Assembly: GCA_965277345.1 (NCBI GenBank)
Contig: CBDICI010000004.1
Span: forward strand, 1,054,001-1,118,000
Length of the DNA: 64,000 nt
Origin: CAIOYC01 sp965277345
GTDB lineage: Bacteria > Pseudomonadota > Alphaproteobacteria > Caulobacterales > Caulobacteraceae
Direction of reading: 5' to 3'
The position numbers and the translations under genes were made by a program. The notes under the pieces were generated by a model. It was not told the origin of the DNA and did no database searches. It worked only from the letters and a program-made list of their open reading frames with translations. Shown here in pieces: positions 43,720 to 53,707 of the stretch. Numbering within the stretch: the stretch's first letter is position 1; the number at the start of each line of letters is the position of its first letter.

Positions 43720-44907
43720 ATGCGCGACGCCGTCATCGTCTCCTACGCCCGCACGGGCCTCGCCAAATCCATCCGCGGCGGCTTCAACAATACCCACGGC
43801 GCCACCATGACCGGCCACGCCATCGAGCACGCGATGAAGCGGGCCAAGCTCGATCCCGCCGAGGTGGAGGAGGTGGTGATCGGCTCGGGCAATCCTGAGG
43901 GCGCCACCGGCGGCAACATCGCCCGCCTGGCCGCCATCCGCGCCGGTTGCCCGGTGACCACGGCGGGCTCGACCATCAACCGCTTCTGCTCCTCGGGTCT
44001 GAACGCCATCGCCGTCGCCGCCAACTACATCCGCAACGAGGGCGCCCCGGTGGCCGTGGGCGGCGGGGTGGAGAGCATCTCGCTGGTGCAGATGGGCGGC
44101 AAGATGAACACCTTCCACTATACCGAAGAGTGGCTGATGCAGCACAAGCCCGAGTTGTGGATGCCGATGATCGACACCGCCGATATCGTGGCCAAGCGCT
44201 ATGACATCAGCCGCGAATACCAGGACGAGTACGCCCTGCGCAGCCAGCAGCGCATCGCCGCCGCGCAGGCGAGCGGCCTGTTCGACAGCGAGATCGTGCC
44301 CCTGGCCACGCAGATGAAGAAGGTCGACAAGGCCACGGGGGAGGAGTCCATCGTCGATTACGTGGTCGACAAGGACGAGTGCAACCGCCCCGATACGACG
44401 CTGGCGGGCCTGGCCGCGCTGAAGCCGGTGAAGGGCGAGGGCAATTTCGTCACCGCCGGCAACGCCTCGCAACTGTCCGACGGCGCGGCCGCGGTGGTGA
44501 TGATGGAATCCAGGGAGGCCGAGAAGCGCGGCGCCGAACCGCTCGGCCGCTTCATGGGCTTCGCCGTGGCCGGCTGCGAACCGGACGAGATGGGCATCGG
44601 CCCGGTGTTCGCCGTGCCGCGCTTGCTCGAGCGCCACGGGCTGAAGGTGGCCGACATCGACCTGTGGGAGCTGAACGAGGCCTTCGCCAGCCAGTGCCTG
44701 TATGCGCGCGATCGCCTCGGCATCGATCCGGAGAAGTACAACGTCAACGGCGGCTCCATCGCCATCGGCCACCCCTACGGCATGACCGGCGCGCGCTGCA
44801 CCGGTCACATCCTGTTGGAAGGCCAGCGCCGCAAGGCCAAGTACGGCGTCGTCACCATGTGCGTCGGCGGCGGCATGGGCGCGGCGGGCCTGTTTGAAAT
44901 CTTCTGA
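43720..44907 (+). CDS. Acetyl-CoA acyltransferase (thiolase), second copy
   Basis: 395 residues from ATG 43720 (AGGGAA upstream). Thiolase fold with active cysteine C90 in NRFCSSGLN, GGSIAIGHPYGMTGAR (His, about 347) and the second Cys in TMCVGGGMG (about 378). Similar length to but clearly distinct from the thiolase at 2783; the context resembles FadA-type beta-oxidation enzymes. Monocistronic, with an interspersed repeat before and after it. Confidence 0.92.
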   Translation: MRDAVIVSYARTGLAKSIRGGFNNTHGATMTGHAIEHAMKRAKLDPAEVEEVVIGSGNPEGATGGNIARLAAIRAGCPVTTAGSTINRFCSSGLNAIAVAANYIRNEGAPVAVGGGVESISLVQMGGKMNTFHYTEEWLMQHKPELWMPMIDTADIVAKRYDISREYQDEYALRSQQRIAAAQASGLFDSEIVPLATQMKKVDKATGEESIVDYVVDKDECNRPDTTLAGLAALKPVKGEGNFVTAGNASQLSDGAAAVVMMESREAEKRGAEPLGRFMGFAVAGCEPDEMGIGPVFAVPRLLERHGLKVADIDLWELNEAFASQCLYARDRLGIDPEKYNVNGGSIAIGHPYGMTGARCTGHILLEGQRRKAKYGVVTMCVGGGMGAAGLFEIF

Positions 44908-45019
44908 TTTCCAACAGTCCGGATAACGGCGCCCGTCAGGGACATGGCTGGATCGCCAAGGCGATCCAGCGCGGCGCCGCTGACCAAGAGCTTGGCTAGG
45001 CCATACTTTTCACTCGTCA

Positions 45020-45040
45020 CCCCCGGACTTGTTCCGGGGG
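45020..45040. repeat. CCCCCGGA-CTTGT-TCCGGGGG interspersed palindrome
   Basis: Eight-base perfect arms, in the otherwise empty 230 bases between the thiolase and the methyltransferase. It has the form of the widespread alphaproteobacterial CCCCGGACTTGTTCCGGGG repeat. Confidence 0.75.
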
Positions 45041-45137
45041 CCTATCCCGCGCCCCGTTGCGCCATGGATGCCCGGAACACGCCCGGGCAAAGCGGTTGAG
45101 GTTTTGAGGCGCGCCAAATCACCCTAGCCTCGCCCCG

Positions 45138-46268
45138 GTGAGCGCGCCGCCCTTCACCTTCTACGAGTTCTTCGCCGGGGGCGGCATGGCCCGGGCGGGG
45201 CTGGGGGCGGGGTGGGACTGCCTGTTCGCCAACGACTTCGACCGGGTGAAGGCGCAGACCTACCAGGCCAACTGGGGCGGCGATCACCTCCACGAAGGCG
45301 ACGTCCATGCCCTGACCACGGCGGACCTACCGGGTCGCGCCGATCTGGCCTGGGCCTCCTCCCCCTGCCAGGACTTCAGCCTGGCGGGCCTGCGCAAGGG
45401 GATGGCGGCCGGCACGCGATCCTCCGCCTTCTGGGGATTCTGGAGCCTGATGCGGGGCCTGAACGCCGAGGGCCGGGCCCCGCGCGTCATCGTCATCGAG
45501 AACGTGGTGGGCCTGCTCACCTCCCACGGCGGGGCGGACTTCGCCGCGCTCTGCCAGGCGCTGGCGGACGAGGGCTACAGCTTCGGCGCCCTGGAGATCG
45601 ACGCGGCGGCGTTCCTGCCGCAGTCGCGGCCGCGTCTATTCGTCATCGCCACCAAGCAGCCGCCCAACCTGGGTGCGCCCGAGCCGGAGACCCATGGCCG
45701 GCGCCTGTGCGACGCCTACGCCCGACTGCCGCCCGCCCTGCAAGCCCGCTGGATCGGATGGAGGACTCCGAGGACCGATCCTTGCGAGACATCGCTCACC
45801 GCCATGCTGGACAGCGGAGACGCGGTGCGTTGGCATCCCCCCGCGCTCACCGATCGGCTGCTCGGCCAGCTATCCCCCCTGCAGCGCGAACGGCTTAGGA
45901 TGGAGCGCATGGGGAACGCACCGCGCATCGGCCTGGCCTATCGGCGCACCCGGATGGAGGCGGGCGGGCGTGTGCAGCGGGCGGAGATGCGCTTCGACGG
46001 GATTGCCGGGTGCCTGCGCACGCCCCGCGGCGGCTCGTCCCGCCAGTTCGTGGTGGAGGTGAACGGTAACGCCACCCGCTCGCGCCCCCTCACCGCCCGC
46101 GAGGGCGCCCGGCTGATGGGCCTGGCGGACGACTATGTGCTGCCGAAGGGCGAGACGGCGGGCCTGCACGTGGTGGGCGACGGGGTGGCGGTTCCGGTGG
46201 TGGCGGCGCTGGCGCGGAGCGTGCTTGTCCCCCTTCTGGCGGTCGCAGCGCTGGCGGCGGCGGAATGA
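45138..46268 (+). CDS. C5-cytosine DNA methyltransferase
   Basis: 376 residues, GTG start. SAM-binding motif I FFAGGGMARAGL (about 11-22), catalytic SSPCQDFS with C77, ENVVGLL (121-127) and QSRPRLFVIA (about 160) are all present, followed by a target-recognition region and the closing motif X near the C-terminus. It modifies cytosine to 5mC; the target site cannot be read. No restriction endonuclease is adjacent, but a vsr mismatch endonuclease follows after cysK, so it looks like a Dcm-type solitary enzyme. Confidence 0.92.
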   Translation: MSAPPFTFYEFFAGGGMARAGLGAGWDCLFANDFDRVKAQTYQANWGGDHLHEGDVHALTTADLPGRADLAWASSPCQDFSLAGLRKGMAAGTRSSAFWGFWSLMRGLNAEGRAPRVIVIENVVGLLTSHGGADFAALCQALADEGYSFGALEIDAAAFLPQSRPRLFVIATKQPPNLGAPEPETHGRRLCDAYARLPPALQARWIGWRTPRTDPCETSLTAMLDSGDAVRWHPPALTDRLLGQLSPLQRERLRMERMGNAPRIGLAYRRTRMEAGGRVQRAEMRFDGIAGCLRTPRGGSSRQFVVEVNGNATRSRPLTAREGARLMGLADDYVLPKGETAGLHVVGDGVAVPVVAALARSVLVPLLAVAALAAAE

Positions 46269-46366
46269 GCCGGGCGATTTTCCAGGACGCCGACGGTCCA
46301 GGCGAGACTTTGGGGACGGCCTCGCCTATCTCTTCCCCCGAGGGCCGCCAACCATACGAGCCGAGC

Positions 46367-47368
<1,002 letters not shown>

Positions 47369-47372
47369 TGCA

Positions 47373-47834
47373 TTGGCCCGCACCGGCCTAGACCCTTTCA
47401 CCCCGGCCGAGCGCTCGGCGGTGATGCGCAAGGTCCCGTCCAGAGGCTCCTCGGCGGAACTGAAGGTGAGGCGGGCGCTAACGGCGCTCGGCGTGCGCTA
47501 TCGCCTGCACCGGGCCGACCTGCCGGGCTCGCCCGACATCGTCATGCCGGGTCGGCGGCTCGCCCTCTTCGTGCACGGCTGCTTCTGGCACGGGCACGAC
47601 TGCCGGCGCGGCGACCGGCCGCCCACCGCCAACGCCGCCTACTGGTCCGCCAAGATCGGGCGCAACCGGGTGCGCGACGCGCGGGTGCAGGACGAGCTCC
47701 GCGCGCTGGGCTGGCGGGCGGAAGTGCTATGGGAGTGCGAGCTGAAGGAGGCCGAAGCGCTCAAGGCCCGGTTGGGCGGGCTGGTCGGCTATGCCGCCGC
47801 GCTCTCCACCTCGTCCTCGGACTCGCCGAGCTGA
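47373..47834 (+). CDS. vsr: Very short patch repair endonuclease
   Basis: 153 residues, TTG start. It cuts beside T:G mismatches left by deamination of 5-methylcytosine. Seen: SAVMRKVPSRGSSAELKVRRAL, the catalytic Asp in GSPDIVMPG (D55) and the zinc/metal motif FVHGCFWHGHDC (68-77). Start is 4 bases after the cysK stop. The 3' end overlaps the opposing kinase gene by 46 bases. Confidence 0.9.
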   Translation: MARTGLDPFTPAERSAVMRKVPSRGSSAELKVRRALTALGVRYRLHRADLPGSPDIVMPGRRLALFVHGCFWHGHDCRRGDRPPTANAAYWSAKIGRNRVRDARVQDELRALGWRAEVLWECELKEAEALKARLGGLVGYAAALSTSSSDSPS

Positions 47835-49552
47835 CGCGCCAGGGCGTTATAGAGCTGGCCGGCGTCGATGGGCTTGGCCACCCAGTCGGTCATCCCGGCG
47901 GCAAGGCAGGCCTGCACGTCGGAGGCCTCGGTGGCGCCGGTCACGGCGATCACCGGCGTGGCTTGGTTGGGGCCGCCGCCGACGCGGAGCCGGCGCACCG
48001 CCTCGCGTCCGTCCATGTCAGGCATTTGCACGTCCATCAGCACCACGTCGAAGGGGCGCAGCGCCAGGGCCGCCAGGGCTTCCCGCCCCGACGCGACCAC
48101 GGTCACCTCCGCCGACAAGGGTTCGAGCATCAGCGAAATGGCGCGGCGGTTGATGTCGTGATCATCGACCACCAGCACGCTCATGGCCGACGGGGCCTGG
48201 GGTCCCTGCGCCTCGTCCTCATCGGCCACGACCGCCTGCGCCGCGCCGACCACCAGCGAAACGGTGAAGCAGGACCCCTGGCCGTGGCGGGTCTCGACCG
48301 CGATGTCGCCGTCCATCTTGCGCGCCAACTGACGGGAGATGACCAGGCCGAGGCCCGTGCCACCGTGGGTGCGCGCCACCGACGCGTCGGCCTGGGCGAA
48401 GGGCTGGAACAGCCGGGCCACCTGGGCCTCGGTCATGCCGGAGCCGGTGTCGGTCACGCTGATATCCAGCCGGGTGCGGTCCTCGGCCAGCGGCGCCGCG
48501 GCGATGGAAACCGTCACCGAACCCGCCTCGGTGAACTTGAGCGCGTTGGACATCAGGTTGTTGAGGATCTGGCGCAGGCGCATGGGGTCGCCCTGCACCC
48601 AGCCCGGCGCCGCCCGAGCCCCGGTGAGCCGCAGCGGCACGCCCTTCTTCAGCGACTCGGCGCGCCAGAAGCGCATCTGGTCGGCCATCAGAGCGCGGAA
48701 ATCGTAGGCGAGGTTCTCCACCGTCATGCGCCCCGCGTCGAGCTTGGCGAGGTCGAGCAGGTCGTTCAGCAGCGTGCGCATCATCGAGCCGGCGTCGCTG
48801 ATCAGGCGGGCGTGCGAGCGGCCGACCCCGCCGGAGATGCGCTCCAGCTCGGTGGCGCCGGCCAGGATGGCGGAGATGGGCGTGCGGAGTTCGTGGCTGA
48901 CCATGGCGACGAAGGCGGATTTGGCGGCGACCGCGCTCTCGGCTTCCGCCCTGCGGCGTTCGGCGTCGGCGCGGGCGGCCCGCTCGGCCTTGAACGCTCC
49001 GTGGCCCCCGATCCAGAGCTTGACGGCGCAAAAGACCAGCATCACGGCGCCGACCACCATGCCGAGCCCGTAGTTCCAGCCGCAGCCGAGGACGAGAGCC
49101 TCCACGGGCACGATCGCCGCATACACCACGAGCGGTGCGACCGAGGCGATGAACGACGCCCTAGACTGCTGCGTGGTCATGACGGTGTTGAGCATGGCGC
49201 CCGCGATCAGGAAGGCGCCGTTGGAGACCCCCCAGGGGCCGCTGCTCAACGGCCACAGCACCGCCATGCAGCCGAACACCGCGGTGTTGGCCGCGATCAG
49301 CCCGAGCGCCAGATTATAGGCCCCGGCATGGCGAACGCGCCGCGCGGTATTGGTGCGACTGAACACCTGACCTTCGACCAGCTGAAGGGCGGCATAGATG
49401 GCGGCCCAGCCCAGGGTGGGGCCGAGCCCGAGCAGGCCCTGATAGAAGACGATGATGACGACGGCGATGCCTAGGCGAAAGACGACCTGCTGGCGGCGGC
49501 CTTCCAGTACGTCGCTGAGGCGGTCGACCCGCTCCTGCACGACAATGCCCAT
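47789..49552 (-). CDS. Hybrid sensor histidine kinase/response regulator
   Basis: 587 residues from ATG 49552 (GGGGGA upstream). About six transmembrane helices (30-180), no periplasmic domain. A short coiled coil follows (KAERAARADAERRRAEAE), then HisKA with the phospho-acceptor in SHELRTP (about 220), HATPase with NLMSNALKF, DTGSGM and HGGTGLGL, and a receiver domain (about 460-580) with the phospho-Asp in LMDVQMPDMDG. No Hpt domain or output domain, so phosphotransfer continues elsewhere. Converges with vsr. Confidence 0.92.
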   Translation of the reverse strand: MGIVVQERVDRLSDVLEGRRQQVVFRLGIAVVIIVFYQGLLGLGPTLGWAAIYAALQLVEGQVFSRTNTARRVRHAGAYNLALGLIAANTAVFGCMAVLWPLSSGPWGVSNGAFLIAGAMLNTVMTTQQSRASFIASVAPLVVYAAIVPVEALVLGCGWNYGLGMVVGAVMLVFCAVKLWIGGHGAFKAERAARADAERRRAEAESAVAAKSAFVAMVSHELRTPISAILAGATELERISGGVGRSHARLISDAGSMMRTLLNDLLDLAKLDAGRMTVENLAYDFRALMADQMRFWRAESLKKGVPLRLTGARAAPGWVQGDPMRLRQILNNLMSNALKFTEAGSVTVSIAAAPLAEDRTRLDISVTDTGSGMTEAQVARLFQPFAQADASVARTHGGTGLGLVISRQLARKMDGDIAVETRHGQGSCFTVSLVVGAAQAVVADEDEAQGPQAPSAMSVLVVDDHDINRRAISLMLEPLSAEVTVVASGREALAALALRPFDVVLMDVQMPDMDGREAVRRLRVGGGPNQATPVIAVTGATEASDVQACLAAGMTDWVAKPIDAGQLYNALARQLGESEDEVESAAA

Positions 49553-49647
49553 GAGGTCCCCCGACGGCCGCGGTCTGATCGCGCCGCTTTGGCCAAAGAC
49601 CATGCGCCGGACGTGCTGAAGCCTTCGTTAATGCGCCACGGTTAATG

Positions 49648-50136
49648 TCAGTCCTGCAAAGTTTGACTCACAGGTTCGACGATGACCTCGCTGCGCAGCG
49701 AGTTGGCGATGTTGCAGGCGGCGTGGGCCTTGTGGTGCAGCGTCGCGAACGCCGCCGCGGACGGCGCGGCGCCGCTGAAGCCCACCACCGGGCGGAGATG
49801 TATCCGGACGATGCCGGTGGCGCCGTCGGGCATCCTGCCCATCACGCCGTCAGGCTCGTCATGATAGCGGCGCACGGCGAACCCGGCGTGCTTGGCGAGG
49901 TCCAGAAACCACAGCATGTGGCAGGCGGCGGTGGCGGCTACCAGCAACTCCTCCGGATCGGCGGCGTCCTCGCGCGACCAGGGCGCGCGCACGATGGAGG
50001 GGGAGGCGGAGCCGGCGATGGAAATTCCACCGTCGAAGGCGATGGTGTGGGCGCGACTGTAGTGCCCGGCCAGATAGTCCGCGTCCGCCACCGCAGGGTC
50101 CAACGCCCACTCGATCACCGCGTTGTGCGCGCTCAT
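49648..50136 (-). CDS. OsmC-family protein
   Basis: 162 residues. OsmC/Ohr fold, with one Cys in ATAACHMLWFL (about 80) and another in AHAACNIANSL (about 143), the redox pair that reduces organic hydroperoxides in this family. Its ATG overlaps the TGA of the acyl-CoA dehydrogenase (TGATG), so it is translated from the same mRNA, third gene of the MerR-led operon. Confidence 0.88.
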   Translation of the reverse strand: MSAHNAVIEWALDPAVADADYLAGHYSRAHTIAFDGGISIAGSASPSIVRAPWSREDAADPEELLVAATAACHMLWFLDLAKHAGFAVRRYHDEPDGVMGRMPDGATGIVRIHLRPVVGFSGAAPSAAAFATLHHKAHAACNIANSLRSEVIVEPVSQTLQD

Positions 50137-51923
50137 CAGAACGCCTCCATGTCCAGCGCCATCACCGCGTCCGCGCCGGTCTTGAGCTTGCCGAGGTGGG
50201 CGTCGGCGTCTGGCAGGATGCGCGCCAGGAAGTAGCGGCCGACCTTCAGCTTGTTGGCGTAGAAGGGATCGCCGTCGCCCGCCCCGATCCTGGCGTGGGC
50301 GGCCTTGGCCATCTGCGCCCACATGTAGGCGAGCCCCGTGATGCCGAAGAGGTGCAGGTAATCGGTGGACGCGGCCGCCGCGTTGTCGGGATTGGCCAGG
50401 CCGTTCTGCATCAGCCACAGGGTGGCGTCCTGCAGCTTGGCCTTCACGGCCGAGAGGCCATCGATGAAGGGTTTCAACGCCTCGTCGGTGGCGTTGTCGC
50501 CGATGAAGCCGTCGAGTTCGGCGAAGAAGCTCATGACCGCGCGGCCGCCCTTGGCAGCGAGCTTGCGGCCTACCAGGTCCAGCGCCTGGATGCCGTTGGT
50601 CCCCTCATAGATCATGGCGATGCGGGCGTCGCGCAGGTATTGGCTGGCCGCGAAGTGCTCGGTGAAGCCCGAACCGCCGTGCACCTGCATCCCATCGACG
50701 CAGGCCTTGAAGCCCTTGTCGGTCAGATAGGCTTTCAGCACCGGCGTCATCAGGCCCATGTAGTCGGAGGCCTTTTCCCGCACCGCCTCGTCCGGCGAGT
50801 TGTGCGCCAGATCGCCGTGCAGGGCGGTCCACAGCAGGAAGGCGCGGCCGGCCTCGAGAACGGCGCGGCTGTCCAGCAGCATCCGGCGCACGTCGGGGTG
50901 GACCAGGATGGAGTCGGCGGGGCCGTCGGCGTTCTTCGGCCCGGTAAGGGCGCGGCCCTGCAGCCGGTCCCTGGCGAACTCGGCGGCGGCCTGATAGGCG
51001 GCCTCGCCCTGGGCCAGACCCTGGACGCCGACGCCGAGGCGCGCCTCGTTCATCATCACGAACATGAGCTTGAGGCCGGCATTCTCCTGGCCGAGCAGCC
51101 AGCCGGCGGCCTCGTCGTACTGCATGACGCAGGTGGCGTTGCCGTGGATGCCCATCTTCTCCTCAAGCCCGACGCAGGCCAGCGTGTTGCGCGCCCCGGG
51201 ATTACCGTCGGCGTCGGGAATGAACTTCGGCACGATGAACAGGCTGATGCCCTTCACCCCCTCAGGCGCGCCCTCGATGCGGGCGAGGACAAGGTGGATG
51301 ATGTTCTCGGTCAGGTCGTGCTCACCGGCGGAGATCCAGATCTTCTGGCCGCTGATCTTGTAACTCCCGTCACCGTTCGGGACCGCCTTGGTGCGGATCA
51401 GGCCGAGGTCGGTGCCGCATTGGGGCTCGGTCAGGTTCATGGTGCCGGCCCACTGGAACGAGACCATCTTGGGCAGGTATAGGGCCTTCTGCGCCTCGGC
51501 GCCGCCCTCGCGCAGGGCGGAATAGGCGCCGTGGGTCAGGCCGGGATACATGCCGAAGGCCATGTTGGCCGAGGAGGTCATCTCCGAGAAGGCTACATTG
51601 ACCACCGCCGGCAGGCCCTGGCCGCCATAGGCGGGATCGGAGCCGAGCGAAGGCCAGCCGCCCGCTACCATCTGGGCGTAGGCCGCCTTGAACCCGTCCG
51701 GCGTCTTTACCGTATGGTCGGGCGACCAGGTGCAGCCCTGCCGGTCGCCGACCCGGTTCAGCGGCGCCAGCACCCCCTCGGCGAACTTCGCCCCCTCCTC
51801 CAGAACCTGCTCCACCGTGTCCATGGAGGCGTCGGCGAAGCCCGGCAGGTTGGAATAGGCGTCGATGTTCAGCACCTCGCGCAGGATGAAGGTGTGTTCG
51901 CGGACGGGCGCGCGGTAGGGCAT
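50136..51923 (-). CDS. Acyl-CoA dehydrogenase, long C-terminal type (DmdC/AidB-like)
   Basis: 595 residues, longer than standard acyl-CoA dehydrogenases. The FAD-binding middle domain has MNLTEPQCGTDLGLI (about 165) and GQKIWISAGEHDL (about 193). The helical C-domain has the catalytic-Glu segment IYEGTNGIQALDLVGRK (about 440). An additional C-terminal domain (about 460-595) is characteristic of the 3-methylmercaptopropionyl-CoA dehydrogenase/FadE5-like group. Substrate uncertain. Co-operonic with a MerR regulator and OsmC. Confidence 0.88.
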   Translation of the reverse strand: MPYRAPVREHTFILREVLNIDAYSNLPGFADASMDTVEQVLEEGAKFAEGVLAPLNRVGDRQGCTWSPDHTVKTPDGFKAAYAQMVAGGWPSLGSDPAYGGQGLPAVVNVAFSEMTSSANMAFGMYPGLTHGAYSALREGGAEAQKALYLPKMVSFQWAGTMNLTEPQCGTDLGLIRTKAVPNGDGSYKISGQKIWISAGEHDLTENIIHLVLARIEGAPEGVKGISLFIVPKFIPDADGNPGARNTLACVGLEEKMGIHGNATCVMQYDEAAGWLLGQENAGLKLMFVMMNEARLGVGVQGLAQGEAAYQAAAEFARDRLQGRALTGPKNADGPADSILVHPDVRRMLLDSRAVLEAGRAFLLWTALHGDLAHNSPDEAVREKASDYMGLMTPVLKAYLTDKGFKACVDGMQVHGGSGFTEHFAASQYLRDARIAMIYEGTNGIQALDLVGRKLAAKGGRAVMSFFAELDGFIGDNATDEALKPFIDGLSAVKAKLQDATLWLMQNGLANPDNAAAASTDYLHLFGITGLAYMWAQMAKAAHARIGAGDGDPFYANKLKVGRYFLARILPDADAHLGKLKTGADAVMALDMEAF

Positions 51924-51966
51924 GAGGGTCTCGCTACGGGTTTGAGGTCACGATTGGCTGTGATGC

Positions 51967-52431
51967 CTACCCCGCGGCGTCCAGCCGCGAGCGCATGGCG
52001 CTGTCATAGTCGGCGGCGCGCGGCAGCAGGTCGGGGCGGATGTCCTTGAGCTGGCCTTCCAGCCGCACGCATCCCTCCTCCAGCGCCTCGATGGCGCCCT
52101 CGATGTCCTCGCGCTGGGCCTTCAGCGCCACGATCCGCTCACGGAACTTCTTCAGCGAGCGCGCCATCTGGGCCGCGCCGCCGTCCTTCTGATCGTAAAG
52201 CTCCAGGATTTCCCGGATCTCGTTCAGGCTGAAACCGACCCGCTTGCCGCGCAGGATCAGTTGCAGCCGCACCCGGTCGCGGTGGTTATAGACCCGGTTC
52301 ATCCCGTCGCGCGCGGGCGAGAGCAGGCCCTTGTCTTCGTAAAAACGAAGCGCGCGGGGCGTGACCTTGAACTCCTGGCAGAGCTGACGGATGGCGAAAG
52401 TGCGCTCGGGTCGGCGCAGGTCGGATGGCAT
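51967..52431 (-). CDS. MerR-family regulator (LiuR/AtuR-like)
   Basis: 154 residues from ATG 52431 (GGGAGG upstream). N-terminal MerR helix-turn-helix (FAIRQLCQEFKVTPRALRFYEDKGLLSPAR, then RVYNHRDRVRLQLILRGKRVGFSLNEI) and a dimerising coiled coil (about 85-130). No metal-binding cysteines at the C-terminus, so of the acyl-CoA/catabolic LiuR type. It heads the operon with the acyl-CoA dehydrogenase, 43 bases apart. Confidence 0.9.
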   Translation of the reverse strand: MPSDLRRPERTFAIRQLCQEFKVTPRALRFYEDKGLLSPARDGMNRVYNHRDRVRLQLILRGKRVGFSLNEIREILELYDQKDGGAAQMARSLKKFRERIVALKAQREDIEGAIEALEEGCVRLEGQLKDIRPDLLPRAADYDSAMRSRLDAAG

Positions 52432-52471
52432 CGGGCTTCCTCCCACAATTTTTGGCGCAGCCTATCTTGCG

Positions 52472-52488
52472 TTTACGTCAACGTCAAA
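52472..52488. promoter_or_regulatory. Probable MerR/LiuR operator
   Basis: TTTACGTCAACGTCAAA, an imperfect palindrome in the 300-base gap between the MerR start (52431) and coxB. It resembles the TTTACGTnnACGTAAA sites of LiuR-type regulators. The rest of this gap shows no further gene. Confidence 0.6.
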
Positions 52489-52730
52489 GTCATGCCCGCG
52501 TGAGCCTTGCCGGAGGGGCGACGGAACCGTGGGTCAACCGGGCGCCGCCGGCCGGCCTGACGCGGGCTCCCGATGCGGCGCGCAAGGCGGATGAGCGCCT
52601 TGGCAAGGCTGGATGGAGGGGCTATGGGCACGTGGCCGAAGCCGCTGTCCGACGGGAGATTCCCTTGGCGTGGCGCGGCCGTTCGACCTCCGCCCCGCGG
52701 GGGAGAGCCAACGCCAGGGGAAGGTCAGGT

Positions 52731-53696
52731 ATGGCGATCAGAGGGTTTTGGGCGCGCGGCAAGGCGTTCCTTCAGGTTTTGATCCCCATGGTCCGGATTG
52801 GGGCGGCGGCGATCCCGCTATCCGTGATGAACGCCACCGCCGTCCTCGCCGATACGCTAGGCCAGCCCACGGACAAGGGCATCGGCCTGCAGCCGTCGGG
52901 CGACGAAGTGCGTGACGTGGCCGCCTTCTTCCACAACTGGATCCTGCTGCCGATCATCATCGCCATCTCGCTGTTCGTGCTGGCGCTGCTGGCCTGGATC
53001 GCGATCCGCTACAACAAGAAGTCCAACCCGGTTCCGGCGCGGTTCGCTCACAACACGCCGCTGGAGATCGTCTGGACCGTGGTGCCGGTGCTGATCCTGA
53101 CCTTCATCGCCGCCTTCTCCTTCCCGCTGCTCTACAAGTACCACGATACGCCGAGGGCCGACCTCACCGTCAAGGCCACTGGCAACCAGTGGTACTGGGC
53201 CTATGAGTATCCCGACCAGAAGATCGCCGAATACACCTCCAACCTGCTGCCCGAGGCGCAGGCCGGGACCATGTACAAGCTCGCCACCACCGCCCCGCTG
53301 GTGGTGCCGGTGAACAAGGTGACCAAGGTGCTGGTGACGGGCGCGGATGTGCTGCACGCCTTCTTCGTGCCGGCCTTCGGCGTGCAGACCACCGCCATCC
53401 CCGGCAAGGTCAACGAGGTGTGGTTCAAGCCGCGCACCGTCGGCACCTATTACGGCGAGTGCAACGAGCTGTGCGGAGTCAACCACGCCTTCATGCCGAT
53501 CGAGGTGAAGGTGGTCAGCCAGGCCGATTTCGACACCTGGGTCGCCTCCAGGGCGGCCAAGCCCTCCGCTTCCCCTTCACCGGCCGCGCCGGCTTCGCCC
53601 TCCGCGACGCCGGGCGCGCCCGCCCCGGCGCCGGCCAATTCGCCCGCCTCCCCCATCACGGCTGCGGCGCCCGCTTCGGCGCCGGCCAAGGCCTGA
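52731..53696 (+). CDS. coxB: Cytochrome c oxidase subunit II
   Basis: 321 residues from ATG 52731. N-terminal signal/anchor, two transmembrane helices (about 65-90 and 108-130) and the periplasmic cupredoxin domain. The CuA site is visible: His in VLHAFFVPAFG (about 205), then GECNELCGVNHAFM with both Cys, His and Met (about 245). The aromatic QWYWAYEYP patch is for electron transfer. The C-terminal tail of about 50 residues is Ala/Pro/Ser-rich. First gene of the aa3-type oxidase cluster. Confidence 0.95.
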   Translation: MAIRGFWARGKAFLQVLIPMVRIGAAAIPLSVMNATAVLADTLGQPTDKGIGLQPSGDEVRDVAAFFHNWILLPIIIAISLFVLALLAWIAIRYNKKSNPVPARFAHNTPLEIVWTVVPVLILTFIAAFSFPLLYKYHDTPRADLTVKATGNQWYWAYEYPDQKIAEYTSNLLPEAQAGTMYKLATTAPLVVPVNKVTKVLVTGADVLHAFFVPAFGVQTTAIPGKVNEVWFKPRTVGTYYGECNELCGVNHAFMPIEVKVVSQADFDTWVASRAAKPSASPSPAAPASPSATPGAPAPAPANSPASPITAAAPASAPAKA

Positions 53697-53707
53697 GTTA
53701 GAGAACC

